Shown here one piece after another: positions 51,421-59,583 of a stretch of DNA of 64,000 bases (position 1 is its first letter; each line of letters opens with the position of its first letter). The notes under the pieces are model-generated. The model was given only the letters and a program-made list of their open reading frames with translations, had not been told where the DNA came from and ran no database searches. The stretch comes from Opitutus sp. (lineage in GTDB: Bacteria > Verrucomicrobiota > Verrucomicrobiia > Opitutales > Opitutaceae). Position numbers and translations under genes: made by a program. Location of the stretch: the NCBI GenBank assembly GCA_024998815.1, contig JACEUQ010000001.1, positions 930,001 through 994,000 on the forward strand. Reading direction: 5' to 3'.

Positions 51421-52665
51421 TTATTGATAGCCCTTAGGGAACGGGTTGGGCTCAATCAGGCCGGACTCATAGAGGACCTTAACTTGACCATCCATCTTCC
51501 ACTGGCCGATGCGCAGTTTGCTCCACAGGTGATGATTGGGGTGGAGTTTCACGTAACCTTCCGGCGCGGTGGTCAGCTCCAACTCAGGGGAGGCGGCGAC
51601 AACTTTATCCACATCAAAGCTACCGGCTTTTTCGACAGCGGCCTTGTACAACCATGGCCCGAGATAACCGGCCTGGGTGACGTCACCGATGACCGATTTG
51701 TCGCCATACTTGGCCTTGAAGGCTTTGACGAAAGCGGCGTTGTTCGCGTTGTCGAGGGACTGGAAGTACTTCATCGCCGAGTAGAAACCAACGAGGTTCT
51801 CACCGCCAATGCCGAGGGCTTCATCCTCAGTGACCGAGATGGTGATCAGCGTGGTGTTTTCACCCGTGATACCAGCGGCCTTGAGCTGCTTGTAGAAGGA
51901 GACGTTACTGCCGCCAACGATGATGGCATAAATGACGTCCGGCTTCTTCAATTTGATCTTGTTGATCAAGGAACCGAACTGGGTGTGGCCGAGGGCGTAG
52001 AACTCTTCGCCGACAACTTTGCCGCCGAGAACGTTCTCGATGTGCTTGCGGGCGATTTTCGCGGACGTACGCGGCCAGATGTAGTCAGAGCCGATCAAAT
52101 AAAAGGTCTTTGCGCCCTTTTCTTTGGCGATCCAATCCAAGCCGGCGAGGATCTGCTGAGTCGCCTCTTGGCCCGTATAAATCACGTTCTTGGACTGCTC
52201 CAAGCCTTCGTAGAAGGTCGGGTAGTAAAGGAGACCGTTCTCCTTTTCGAAGACGGGCAACACGGCTTTGCGGGACGCCGAGGTCCAGCAACCGAATACG
52301 GTGGCAACCTTGTCGTTAACGAGAAGTTTTTTGGCCTTCTCGGCGAAGGTGGGCCAATCGCTCGCACCGTCCTCAGGGATCACTTTGATCTGACGACCGA
52401 GGATGCCGCCCATGGCGTTGATTTGATCGATAGCCAGCTGTTCGGCCTGAATCGAACCGGTTTCACTGATCGCCATCGTGCCGGTGGCGGAGTGCAACTG
52501 GCCAACGGTCACCGTGGTATCGGTGACGGCCAGACCCGTTGTGTTAACTTTCGAGGTCGGATAGTCAGCCGCCTGCAGAGACAAACTAGCCGCCAACATC
52601 AGACCCGGCAGTGCACGCCGGAGCGTGTGGAGTGGAGCGAACGTTTTCAGTTGAGACGTATTCAT
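51421..52665 (-). CDS. urtA: Urea/amide ABC transporter, substrate-binding protein UrtA
   Basis: A periplasmic binding protein of 414 residues with a signal peptide (about 1-33, ASLSLQAADYP). It has TTVTVGQLHSATGTMAISET, then GRQIKVIPEDGASDWPTFAE, VFGCWTSASRKAVLPVFEKE and YPTFYEGLEQSKNVIYTGQE, all typical of UrtA/FmdD-type proteins that bind urea or short amides. It is first in the operon; a sigma-54-like promoter lies about 130 bases upstream. Which ligand is bound cannot be told. Confidence 0.95.
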   Translation of the reverse strand: MNTSQLKTFAPLHTLRRALPGLMLAASLSLQAADYPTSKVNTTGLAVTDTTVTVGQLHSATGTMAISETGSIQAEQLAIDQINAMGGILGRQIKVIPEDGASDWPTFAEKAKKLLVNDKVATVFGCWTSASRKAVLPVFEKENGLLYYPTFYEGLEQSKNVIYTGQEATQQILAGLDWIAKEKGAKTFYLIGSDYIWPRTSAKIARKHIENVLGGKVVGEEFYALGHTQFGSLINKIKLKKPDVIYAIIVGGSNVSFYKQLKAAGITGENTTLITISVTEDEALGIGGENLVGFYSAMKYFQSLDNANNAAFVKAFKAKYGDKSVIGDVTQAGYLGPWLYKAAVEKAGSFDVDKVVAASPELELTTAPEGYVKLHPNHHLWSKLRIGQWKMDGQVKVLYESGLIEPNPFPKGYQ

Positions 52666-52795
52666 GTGGTTATTCTGCTTTTTGTTATCCCGTGGAAGCG
52701 GGGGAAATGGGCTACTTCACCAAGGCCGAGGGCCTCAGCCCCTGACATGCGACCGGCAGTGCTGGAGTGGATTTACCGATACGCATGGGAGGGAT

Positions 52796-52814
52796 TTAGC
52801 ACAGGTTGTGCCAA
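52796..52814 (-). promoter_or_regulatory. Candidate sigma-54 (-24/-12) promoter of urtA
   Basis: The minus strand reads TTGGCACAACCTGTGCTAA. It has GG and GC exactly 10 bases apart and fits YTGGCACG-N4-TTGCW with two mismatches. The same 19 bases also form an imperfect dyad (TTAGCACA-N3-TGTGCCAA), so a dimeric regulator could bind here instead. It lies about 130 bases before urtA, leaving a leader of roughly 115-120 bases. Confidence 0.55.
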
Positions 52815-52956
52815 GGCCCTAAAACGCGCCGATTACGCCATGCTGAAAATAATGCACAGCCCCATGACTCGAATTCATAACCCCACTACACGATATCTGG
52901 GGGGATGTCCCTGAATTGGACCTTTCTGTGCTACAGGCAGCGGACCGCAGCGCGCC

Positions 52957-53862
52957 ATGAAGCCCTACATAGAAAGCCAATACCTGCATGTGTTCGTGAC
53001 CTTGGCACGCACGCTGAACATGAGTGAGGCGGCCCGCGAACTCGGCCAGACGCCATCCGCGATCAGCCATGCACTTAAGGCGCTAGAAACCAATCTAGGG
53101 TGCCGCATTTTCGAGCGTAGCCCCAGACACATGAACCTTCTGCCTACGGGCCACACCCTGCTTCCCGAAGCGATTGCCGTTTTAGATCACCTGCGACTGC
53201 TGCGCGCCAACGTGGATGCCTTGACCGGGAAACAGGAATCACGGGTCAGGCTGAGCGCCAACACCGACATTTTAAACTTCCTGCTACCGGCGGTACTCAA
53301 AAAATTCCGGGGGCTTTATCCTGACTGCCCGGTGCAGATCGAAGGCCTCCCCACAACCAAAGGGTCGTCCCCTCTCACCGATGGCCAAGTCGATCTGGCG
53401 GTCCTGCTGGAGCCGGCAAGCAACCCGCAACTCGATATGACGCTGCTCGGTGCGGACGAATTGCGGCTGATCGTGAATTCCCGCCACGAGTGGGCATCTA
53501 AAAGCCGCGTCCCGCTTGGCGAGATCCTCGCTCGAAAGCCCCTGGTCACCGACTGCGGAGAATCCCACAAGTGGATCACGGATTACTTTAAAAATGAAAC
53601 GCGGGGGACCCCATCGCGTTTTGAGTTTGAAAACGAGCAGGCGATTAAAGTCAGGCTTACCGACAACACCGGCATCGCCCTGCTGCCCTCATGGGCCGTG
53701 GCGGCACATCTAAAGGCGGGCAGCCTGACCCAGATTTCCCTGGGCCGGGTGCCACTTAAACGGCGGTGGATGCTGGCATGCAGGAAAGCCTACACGCTCA
53801 ATCCCGCTGAAACCCTGTTTGTTAATCTGACCAAAGCGGCCATCCAGAAATGGGGAAATTGA
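52957..53862 (+). CDS. LysR-family transcriptional regulator
   Basis: A 301-residue regulator: N-terminal winged HTH (about 5-65; YLHVFVTLARTLNMSEAARE, LGQTPSAISHALKALETNLG, CRIFERSPRHMNLLPTG) and a C-terminal substrate-binding domain (about 90-295). It is divergent from urtABCDE-fmdAB across 291 bases and probably regulates them. The inducer is unknown; an amide or a nitrogen-status metabolite is a guess. An IS1182-type element begins 70 bases past its stop. Confidence 0.92.
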   Translation: MKPYIESQYLHVFVTLARTLNMSEAARELGQTPSAISHALKALETNLGCRIFERSPRHMNLLPTGHTLLPEAIAVLDHLRLLRANVDALTGKQESRVRLSANTDILNFLLPAVLKKFRGLYPDCPVQIEGLPTTKGSSPLTDGQVDLAVLLEPASNPQLDMTLLGADELRLIVNSRHEWASKSRVPLGEILARKPLVTDCGESHKWITDYFKNETRGTPSRFEFENEQAIKVRLTDNTGIALLPSWAVAAHLKAGSLTQISLGRVPLKRRWMLACRKAYTLNPAETLFVNLTKAAIQKWGN

Positions 53863-53931
53863 TACGGTGCGGGCTCGCACGTTAAGCGACCGCTTTGGGC
53901 CACGGCCAAAGCTGGAACTCGCCGAGGCTAG

Positions 53932-55593
53932 CAGCCCGTCGGACTGAAAAAAGCGGGTTCGGGCCAAGTCCCCGGCCCGCGCGCCAACTTTGAGTGTGGC
54001 GGATAGATTTTGGGGCCTAAAATACTCCTTCGGGCTGTGGCCCGTTGGATTAGGGCGGTTAATCAATGGCGCGTCCGGATTTTTTTGGTGTTTGAGGGTT
54101 GGTTTTCCTGCGTTGGCGAGGTTAGGCCGGCCGCAGTTTGGCGTTGAGGCGATGAAGACGCTTAAAGTTGTAGGCCAGGCACACCAGCTCCCATTCGAGG
54201 GATACTTTTTCCAGTCCGCGCATTAAAAAACGTCGGAAGCCGAGCGCCTCTTTTATAATACCAAAAATCGGTTCAATGGTTTCTTGCCGTAGTTTATATA
54301 ACGCTCGTCCGGCGGCCGTAGCGGTGCGGTGGATCATGCGTTCGGCGAAGCTCGCCTCGGGGCCCGGTTGCGGCGGGTCTTCGTGCTGTTCGAGTTGGGC
54401 GATCGTGCGGCCATGCGGCTCCCGTTTCATCGCTGCATATACAGTTACGCCCGTTGTGGTTGCGTCCGGTGCGGACTCGGCCTTTGTCACCGCCGCTTCA
54501 CTCACAAAACCACTGTCAATCAGTACGTTCGCCACCTCAATATGTTGCGCGATGGCCGCCAGGTTTGGCTCAAGCTGCTGTTTATCATTGGGCGCATTAC
54601 AGACCCGCGCACCGACGATCAGGCGCGAGTCGGTGTCGGCCCCGGCTTGTGCATTATAACACTGCTGGAAGCCGTTGCCCGTTTTCATAATCCGGCTGAC
54701 TTCATCGGTCAGGTTGACCTGGTCTTTCGTGCCCGGAGTGGGGTCGGGCTGAACGGGAACTGGGCCACGCGGTTTTTTACCCGTGTCGGCTTCGGACGCG
54801 GAGCGTTTTGCCATTTTAGCTTCATACTCAGCTTGTTCCGCCTGAAACCGCAGATGCGCCCGGGCCTCGATTTCCGCCTTGGCCTTGGCCAACGTCGCCT
54901 TGCGCTCCTCGCGCCGCTGGATCTCTGCGGGGATCGTCAACCCGTCTTGCAGCGGGATCGCGTCCGCAGCGTCGGCTTTGCGCAACAGTTCAGCGATTTC
55001 CAGATCAAGGACTTCCATCGTCTTAACCGCATGGGCATAACTCACCGCCGAGTGCTTGCTGGCGTTGGCAAGTATTTTGGTGCCATCGACGGCCACCGTG
55101 ACGTTGCCGATCTTTAACACTCCGCACGCCGCAGACATCTGAAGTAATTGAGCAAAAGCTTTTTGCACCAATTTCCGGTTCTCCCGGCGGAACGTGCAAA
55201 TCGTATCGTGGTCGGGGTGCGTGTCGGCACAGAGCAGGCGCACTGCCACGTTTTCATAGGTCGTGCGCTCAATTTGGCGGCTGGAAAAAACTCCCGTCGC
55301 GTAACTGTAAGTCAGTAAACTCAGGAGCATCGACGGCGGGTATTGCGCACTGCCGCTCCCACGCTGATTTACGGACACCGAACTGACGTCGATCAAGTCA
55401 ACCGCATCGATGACAAAATGCACCAAGTGATCCGGCTTCACCCAATCCCGCAGGTCGGGCGGCAGCAGTAACGGAGTGCGCCGATCAATTATAACGAACT
55501 TGGTTGCCATGGAACTACTTAGTTACGCTTTTAATTGGTAGTCAATATAAAACAAATATTTAATGCGTTTATTTTTCCAAGTCCGACAGGCTC
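53932..55593 (-). mobile_element. IS1182-family insertion sequence (1662 bp)
   Basis: The inward-read ends are CAGCCCGTCGGACT and GAGCCTGTCGGACT. A palindromic 4-bp duplication CTAG flanks it (53928-53931 and 55594-55597). It holds one minus-strand transposase gene. It is inserted at the edge of an IS1380-type transposase fragment. Confidence 0.85.
54122..55510 (-). CDS. IS1182-family transposase
   Basis: A 462-residue DDE transposase. The N-terminus has DLRDWVKPDHLVHFVIDAVD and YPPSMLLSLLTYSYATGVFS followed by SRQIE; the core has VAVDGTKILANASKHSAVSY (catalytic Asp), a central charged coil, DSGFVSEAAV (second Asp) and the C-terminal YKLRQETIEPIFGIIKEALG followed by FRRFL (Glu in ETIEPIFG). 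The reading frame is intact, so the element may be active. Confidence 0.93.
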   Translation of the reverse strand: MATKFVIIDRRTPLLLPPDLRDWVKPDHLVHFVIDAVDLIDVSSVSVNQRGSGSAQYPPSMLLSLLTYSYATGVFSSRQIERTTYENVAVRLLCADTHPDHDTICTFRRENRKLVQKAFAQLLQMSAACGVLKIGNVTVAVDGTKILANASKHSAVSYAHAVKTMEVLDLEIAELLRKADAADAIPLQDGLTIPAEIQRREERKATLAKAKAEIEARAHLRFQAEQAEYEAKMAKRSASEADTGKKPRGPVPVQPDPTPGTKDQVNLTDEVSRIMKTGNGFQQCYNAQAGADTDSRLIVGARVCNAPNDKQQLEPNLAAIAQHIEVANVLIDSGFVSEAAVTKAESAPDATTTGVTVYAAMKREPHGRTIAQLEQHEDPPQPGPEASFAERMIHRTATAAGRALYKLRQETIEPIFGIIKEALGFRRFLMRGLEKVSLEWELVCLAYNFKRLHRLNAKLRPA

Positions 55594-55597
55594 CTAG

Positions 55598-56029
55598 GGT
55601 AAGCAAACACGACCATAGCGGCCGCCAAAACTCCTCGATATGACGCTGGGTAAACCGACGGAAGAAGTCGCGCACCGTGTCGTCGCCCGGGAATCGCGGG
55701 ATGCCGAGCAGCGCATGCAAGGCCCTGTCCCCGCGCAACCAATCGACATGCGCAAAGCGACTGGCCCCGGTCACCACTGCGAAGAGAAACGCCGTCAAGG
55801 TATGCTCCAACGGGATACCGTTGGGGGAAGTCAGCGCCGGGAACGGCATGGCCTGCGCCACGCGGGCCCCGAAGCCGATCTGCTGCAAATAAACGATGAA
55901 GCTGCACAACCCTCCGAAAGGCGTCACTGCCTTGGCGGTTTCGTCCACGACCACTTTCGCGCCCCCAAACAATGGGGTGACTGGAGTGGCGTCTGTTTTG
56001 TGGGCATCTGTGGTTGTGGTTTTTGTCAT
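55598..56029 (-). pseudogene. IS1380-type transposase, N-terminal fragment
   Basis: Reads from the ATG at 56029: FGGAKVVVDETAKAVTPFGG, LCSFIVYLQQIGFG, then HTLTAFLFAVVTGASRFAHV and GIPRFPGDDTVRDFFRRFTQ. This resembles the N-terminal third of IS1380-family transposases. After about 144 residues the frame enters the IS1182 element and ends; beyond that element no continuation is seen, because the LysR gene ends there. Only a fragment remains. Confidence 0.75.
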
Positions 56030-56043
56030 TCAACCACCCTACA

Positions 56044-56577
56044 ATGAAGCGCTTTCGTGATTCCACTCCTGACTCAACTTCGGAGTTCAGGTTAAAAGAT
56101 CCCGCTGCCGAGCAACGTACCACCCAGGAAAAGAAGCACCCCGTGACGCGCACCCTGGTGGCGCGCGAGTTGAGCGCGGAAAGCGCCTGCTTCCCCCTGG
56201 TGGCGCAAGCCGCGAGAACCTGCCGAAAACGCCACGGCAAGCCCACCGAGACCGTGGCGCTGATCACCAGTCGCCCCGCCGCCGAGTTGACTCCCGCCCA
56301 ATGGCTGGAGGTCAACCTTGCGCACTGGGGAATCGAAACCGGTTTGCATGCCCACCTCGACGCCTCGCGCCAGGATGATCGCTGCCGATTACGCCGCCCG
56401 AACGCGGTTTGTATCCACGGTATGTTCAACCGCTGGGCCAATAGCCTTTTCATGCACTGGCGCGGCCAACGCCCCCAAAAACATCACCTTTATACCTCCG
56501 ACTTTCTCGCTCACATGTCAGAAAATCATGACCGTCGCGCGCTCCGCGCCCTTACCTCGCTAAACTTCCCGCTATGA
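56044..56577 (+). pseudogene. ISAs1/DDE-type transposase, C-terminal fragment
   Basis: A plus-strand frame with KPTETVALITSRPAAELTPA, then LAHWGIETGLHAHLDASRQD, DRCRLRRPNAVCIHGMFNRW. The HWGIExxLHxxLDxxxxxDxxRxR block is the end of ISAs1-type transposases, carrying the catalytic Glu. The N-terminal two thirds are missing, so it is a remnant. It lies back to back with the IS1380-type fragment. Confidence 0.7.
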
Positions 56578-56654
56578 ATCGGCGCTGAGTCATCCCGTCC
56601 CCTTCATTTAGGGATCGATTGGGACGGGTTAATGGTTTTGCTCGGTCCAGCTTC

Positions 56655-57572
56655 ATGCGCAACCCGACCTCAGCCCGCTTGCTTGGCATCCATTTCTTTA
56701 CCGGCTCCGTCGCGGTAGCCGTCGAGCGGGTCATCGACCAGTCCAACGCCTTTCAGCGCACTACCTCGGGCGCCCCCCCGCGCACTCCCGCAGCGGTACT
56801 CGCCGGCACCCATGAGCAGCGCGGAAGCGCTGTAGCCGGCGCCGCCGTACTGACCGCCCCCAGCGGCACCGAGGGCGCGTTCCCCTCGATGCTCGTCGTC
56901 GCCCCATCCGCGCCAGGCTTGGCGGCCGATTTGGTCAAATCCGCCTCCTATCGCGAGGCCCTGACCACGGCCGACCTGGCCATCACCGATTCCGGCTTCA
57001 TGGTCCTGCTCTGGCGCGCGTTTACGGGTGTAAAGCTCCCGCGGCTCTCCGGGCTTAAATTCATGGTCGCCGTGCTCGCCCGGCCCGAACTCAAGCAGCC
57101 GGGTGCCGTCTTTTGGGTAATGCCCTCGTCCGAGGAGGATCAACGCAATCGCGCTTGGCTCGTCAGCAAGGGTTTTCCCGTGACTGAGGCCGACGTTTAC
57201 CTCGCCCCGCACTATCCACTCGGGGCCATTCAGGATGCCGAGTTGCTTCGCCGCATCGAGGCGCGCAAACCGCGTGTCGTGATGCTAGCAATCGGTGGCG
57301 GCGTCCAGGAGCGACTCGGGCTGATGTTGCGAGCCCAACTCCAGGTGCCGACATCCATCCTCTGCCTCGGTGCAGCCATCGCGTTTCTCTCCGGAGGACA
57401 GGCCAATATCCCGCCTTGGGCCGACCGCATGGTGCTTGGCTGGCTACTACGTTTGGCGTCCAACCCGCGTAAATTCTGGCGGCGTTACTGGGAGGCGCTC
57501 GCGTTGGTTTCGCTGCTGTGGCGGCACCGCGACCGCCTGCCGCCGTTGGCTGCGCCGAAGCGCGCCCGCTAA
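56655..57572 (+). CDS. WecG/TagA/CpsF-family glycosyltransferase
   Basis: A 305-residue protein from the ATG at 56655 (MRNPTSARLLGIHFFTGSVA). Landmarks of the family are ADLAITDSGFMVLLWRAFTG (usually AD..I.DG....), LPRLSGLKFM, GAVFWVMPSSEEDQRNRAWL, RKPRVVMLAIGGGVQERLGL and LCLGAAIAFLSGGQANIPPW followed by ADRMVLGWLLRL. These enzymes transfer N-acetylmannosaminuronic acid or a related sugar to a lipid-linked intermediate. No other polysaccharide genes are visible, so its pathway is unknown. A low-complexity Ala/Thr-rich insert lies at about 45-70. Confidence 0.88.
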   Translation: MRNPTSARLLGIHFFTGSVAVAVERVIDQSNAFQRTTSGAPPRTPAAVLAGTHEQRGSAVAGAAVLTAPSGTEGAFPSMLVVAPSAPGLAADLVKSASYREALTTADLAITDSGFMVLLWRAFTGVKLPRLSGLKFMVAVLARPELKQPGAVFWVMPSSEEDQRNRAWLVSKGFPVTEADVYLAPHYPLGAIQDAELLRRIEARKPRVVMLAIGGGVQERLGLMLRAQLQVPTSILCLGAAIAFLSGGQANIPPWADRMVLGWLLRLASNPRKFWRRYWEALALVSLLWRHRDRLPPLAAPKRAR

Positions 57573-57795
57573 ACGGCCATCGTCAGTCCGCAAACCAACG
57601 CAAGGCCGCCACCAAACCAGCGTTGGGCAGTCAGCAAATCCGCTCCGGCCGAATTAACCTGTGCAGGTAACAATCAGGAAAACCGTGGATTCCTCCTTGA
57701 TGTATTGATTAAACGACTAACTGTCAGCCGCCTCATTGTTCCCGCTCCCGCACCACGCCCGCCCAAACTCACCAGCCCGCTCCCTCACTTCCCGC

Positions 57796-58341
57796 ATGCA
57801 ACGCCTCGTTCTCAAAGACCTGCCCCGCTACGAGTGCCTGGTGGCGGCGTCCAAGCAGTTCCCCGACCTCAATCCCTCGGCTTGCGAGGCGTTCATGCAC
57901 CTGATTCGGGCCAGCGACGAGGTTTGTCGGGTGATGAACGGGCATTTTGCCGCACACGATATCACCCAGGGGCGTTTTTTGGTGATGATGCTCTTGCTGG
58001 AGAAAAAGGACACCGAGTGCCCGCGCCCCAGCACGCCGGCCGCGTTGGCCGAGCTCGCCTCCGTCTCACGCGCCACCATCACGGGCCTGCTCGACACCCT
58101 CGAACGCGACGGCTTTGTCCGCCGCGAGCCCGATGCGGCCGACCGCCGCCAAATCTCGGTCTACCTCACCCCGGCGGGCCAGTCCTTCATGCACGGCCTA
58201 CTGCCCACCCACTTTCAGCTCATCAACGGCCTGATGGGCAACTTGAACGAGGCGGAGCGCAAAACCCTCGTTAACCTGCTCCACAAAATCGTCGAGCGCA
58301 CCAACCCCGATTCTCCCGCCGGCGACCCCGCCCCACGCTGA
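57796..58341 (+). CDS. MarR-family transcriptional regulator
   Basis: A 181-residue regulator from the ATG at 57796. A winged HTH at about 65-125 shows PAALAELASVSRATITGLLD, TLERDGFVRREPDAADRRQI and SVYLTPAGQSFMHGLLP. It is 62 bases upstream of the efflux genes on the same strand and probably represses them. The ligand is unknown. Confidence 0.92.
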   Translation: MQRLVLKDLPRYECLVAASKQFPDLNPSACEAFMHLIRASDEVCRVMNGHFAAHDITQGRFLVMMLLLEKKDTECPRPSTPAALAELASVSRATITGLLDTLERDGFVRREPDAADRRQISVYLTPAGQSFMHGLLPTHFQLINGLMGNLNEAERKTLVNLLHKIVERTNPDSPAGDPAPR

Positions 58342-58403
58342 ACCGCAGCCCCGCCCCCACCCTTTCGAATTAGCCTTAACCGCCACTCAATTTCCACAAA
58401 ACC

Positions 58404-59534
58404 ATGATCAAGAAAATCGCCTTCACCTGCCTGGCTCTGCTGCTCGTTCTCGGCGCCATCGCCGGCGTCAAAGCCCTGCAGATCCGCGCCCTCATCGCCT
58501 CCGGCAAAACCATGGTGCCGCCACCCGATGCCGTGACCACCGCCGTCGTCCGCGCGGAGACCTGGGAGACCACCCTCAACGCGATCGGCTCATTCGCCGC
58601 CGTGCAGGGCGTGACGCTGAGCGCCGAAGTCGCCGGCACCGTCAGCAAGATCGACTTCGAATCCGGTGCCAGCGTCGCCGCCGGCGCCGTGCTCGTCGAA
58701 CTCGACACCTCGGTCGAGCAGGCCCAACTGCGCTCCGCCGAGGCCACCGCCGAACTCGCCCGTCTTAACCTCACCCGTGCCCGTGAACTGCGCCTGCAGA
58801 ACACCAATTCGCAAGCCGACCTCGACTCCGCCGACGCCCAGGCCAAACAGGCCGCCGCCCAGGCCGATAACCTCCGCGCGATCCTCGCCAAAAAACTCAT
58901 CGCCGCCCCCTTCACCGGTCGAGCCGGCATCCGTTTGGTTAACGTCGGCCAATTCCTCCCCGTGGGCACTCCGATCGTTTCGATTCAGGCGCTCGACCCG
59001 ATTTTCCTCAATCTGTCCCTGCCGCAGCAGCAACTCGGGCAAGTCTCCGAGGGACTGACCGCTCGCGTCGTCACCGACGCCTATCCCGGCCAGCTTTTTG
59101 AAGGCAAGGTCACCGCGATCAACCCCGACCTCGATCCCACCACCCGCAGCGTGAAGCTCCAGGTCACCCTGCCCAACGCCGATTCGCGCCTGCGCCCGGG
59201 CATGTTTGGCACCGTTTCGATCGTGCTGCCGGTGACCGCGCCGGTCATCATTATCCCCGCCACCGCCGTGCTGTATGCGCCCTACGGCGACACGGTTTTT
59301 GTCGTCGAAGAGAAGAAAAACGAGGCCACCGGCGAAACCCAGCAAGTCGTGCGCCAGCAGTTCGTGCGCTTGGGCACGGCGCGCGGCGACTTCGTGGCTG
59401 TAACCTCCGGCCTCAAAGTCGGCGACACCGTGGTGAGCGCGGGCGTTTTCAAACTGCGCAACGGCTCGACGGTTTCCGTCAAAAACGAGTTCGCCCCCAA
59501 CGCCCAGCTCGCCCCCAAGCCTTCCGATTCCTGA
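58404..59534 (+). CDS. RND efflux pump periplasmic adaptor (membrane fusion protein)
   Basis: A 376-residue adaptor linking the RND pump to the TolC-type channel. An N-terminal membrane anchor (about 5-25), a lipoyl half (VQGVTLSAEVAGTVSKIDFE, about 70-90), an alpha-hairpin (about 105-160), the second lipoyl half (LIAAPFTGRAGIRLVNVGQF) and a beta-barrel domain (IFLNLSLPQQQLGQVSEGLT) follow in order. GVLVELDT-like and APFTGRAG motifs are family signatures. It precedes the RND permease by 49 bases. Confidence 0.94.
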   Translation: MIKKIAFTCLALLLVLGAIAGVKALQIRALIASGKTMVPPPDAVTTAVVRAETWETTLNAIGSFAAVQGVTLSAEVAGTVSKIDFESGASVAAGAVLVELDTSVEQAQLRSAEATAELARLNLTRARELRLQNTNSQADLDSADAQAKQAAAQADNLRAILAKKLIAAPFTGRAGIRLVNVGQFLPVGTPIVSIQALDPIFLNLSLPQQQLGQVSEGLTARVVTDAYPGQLFEGKVTAINPDLDPTTRSVKLQVTLPNADSRLRPGMFGTVSIVLPVTAPVIIIPATAVLYAPYGDTVFVVEEKKNEATGETQQVVRQQFVRLGTARGDFVAVTSGLKVGDTVVSAGVFKLRNGSTVSVKNEFAPNAQLAPKPSDS

Positions 59535-59583
59535 TCAACCGCATCGCTTGGCAGGCGCTTAACCGCCCCACCCGGCCACCACC

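Noticed and set aside
52666-52795. A guanidine-I (ykkC) or TPP riboswitch in the urtA leader
   Set aside because: A GGGATAACAAAAAGC stretch is weakly suggestive, but the conserved cores of both classes (such as GGTCCGAGAG or CTGAGA) are missing.
51394-52914. A 506-residue plus-strand open frame
   Set aside because: It is antisense to urtA and its hairpin region and shows no domain.
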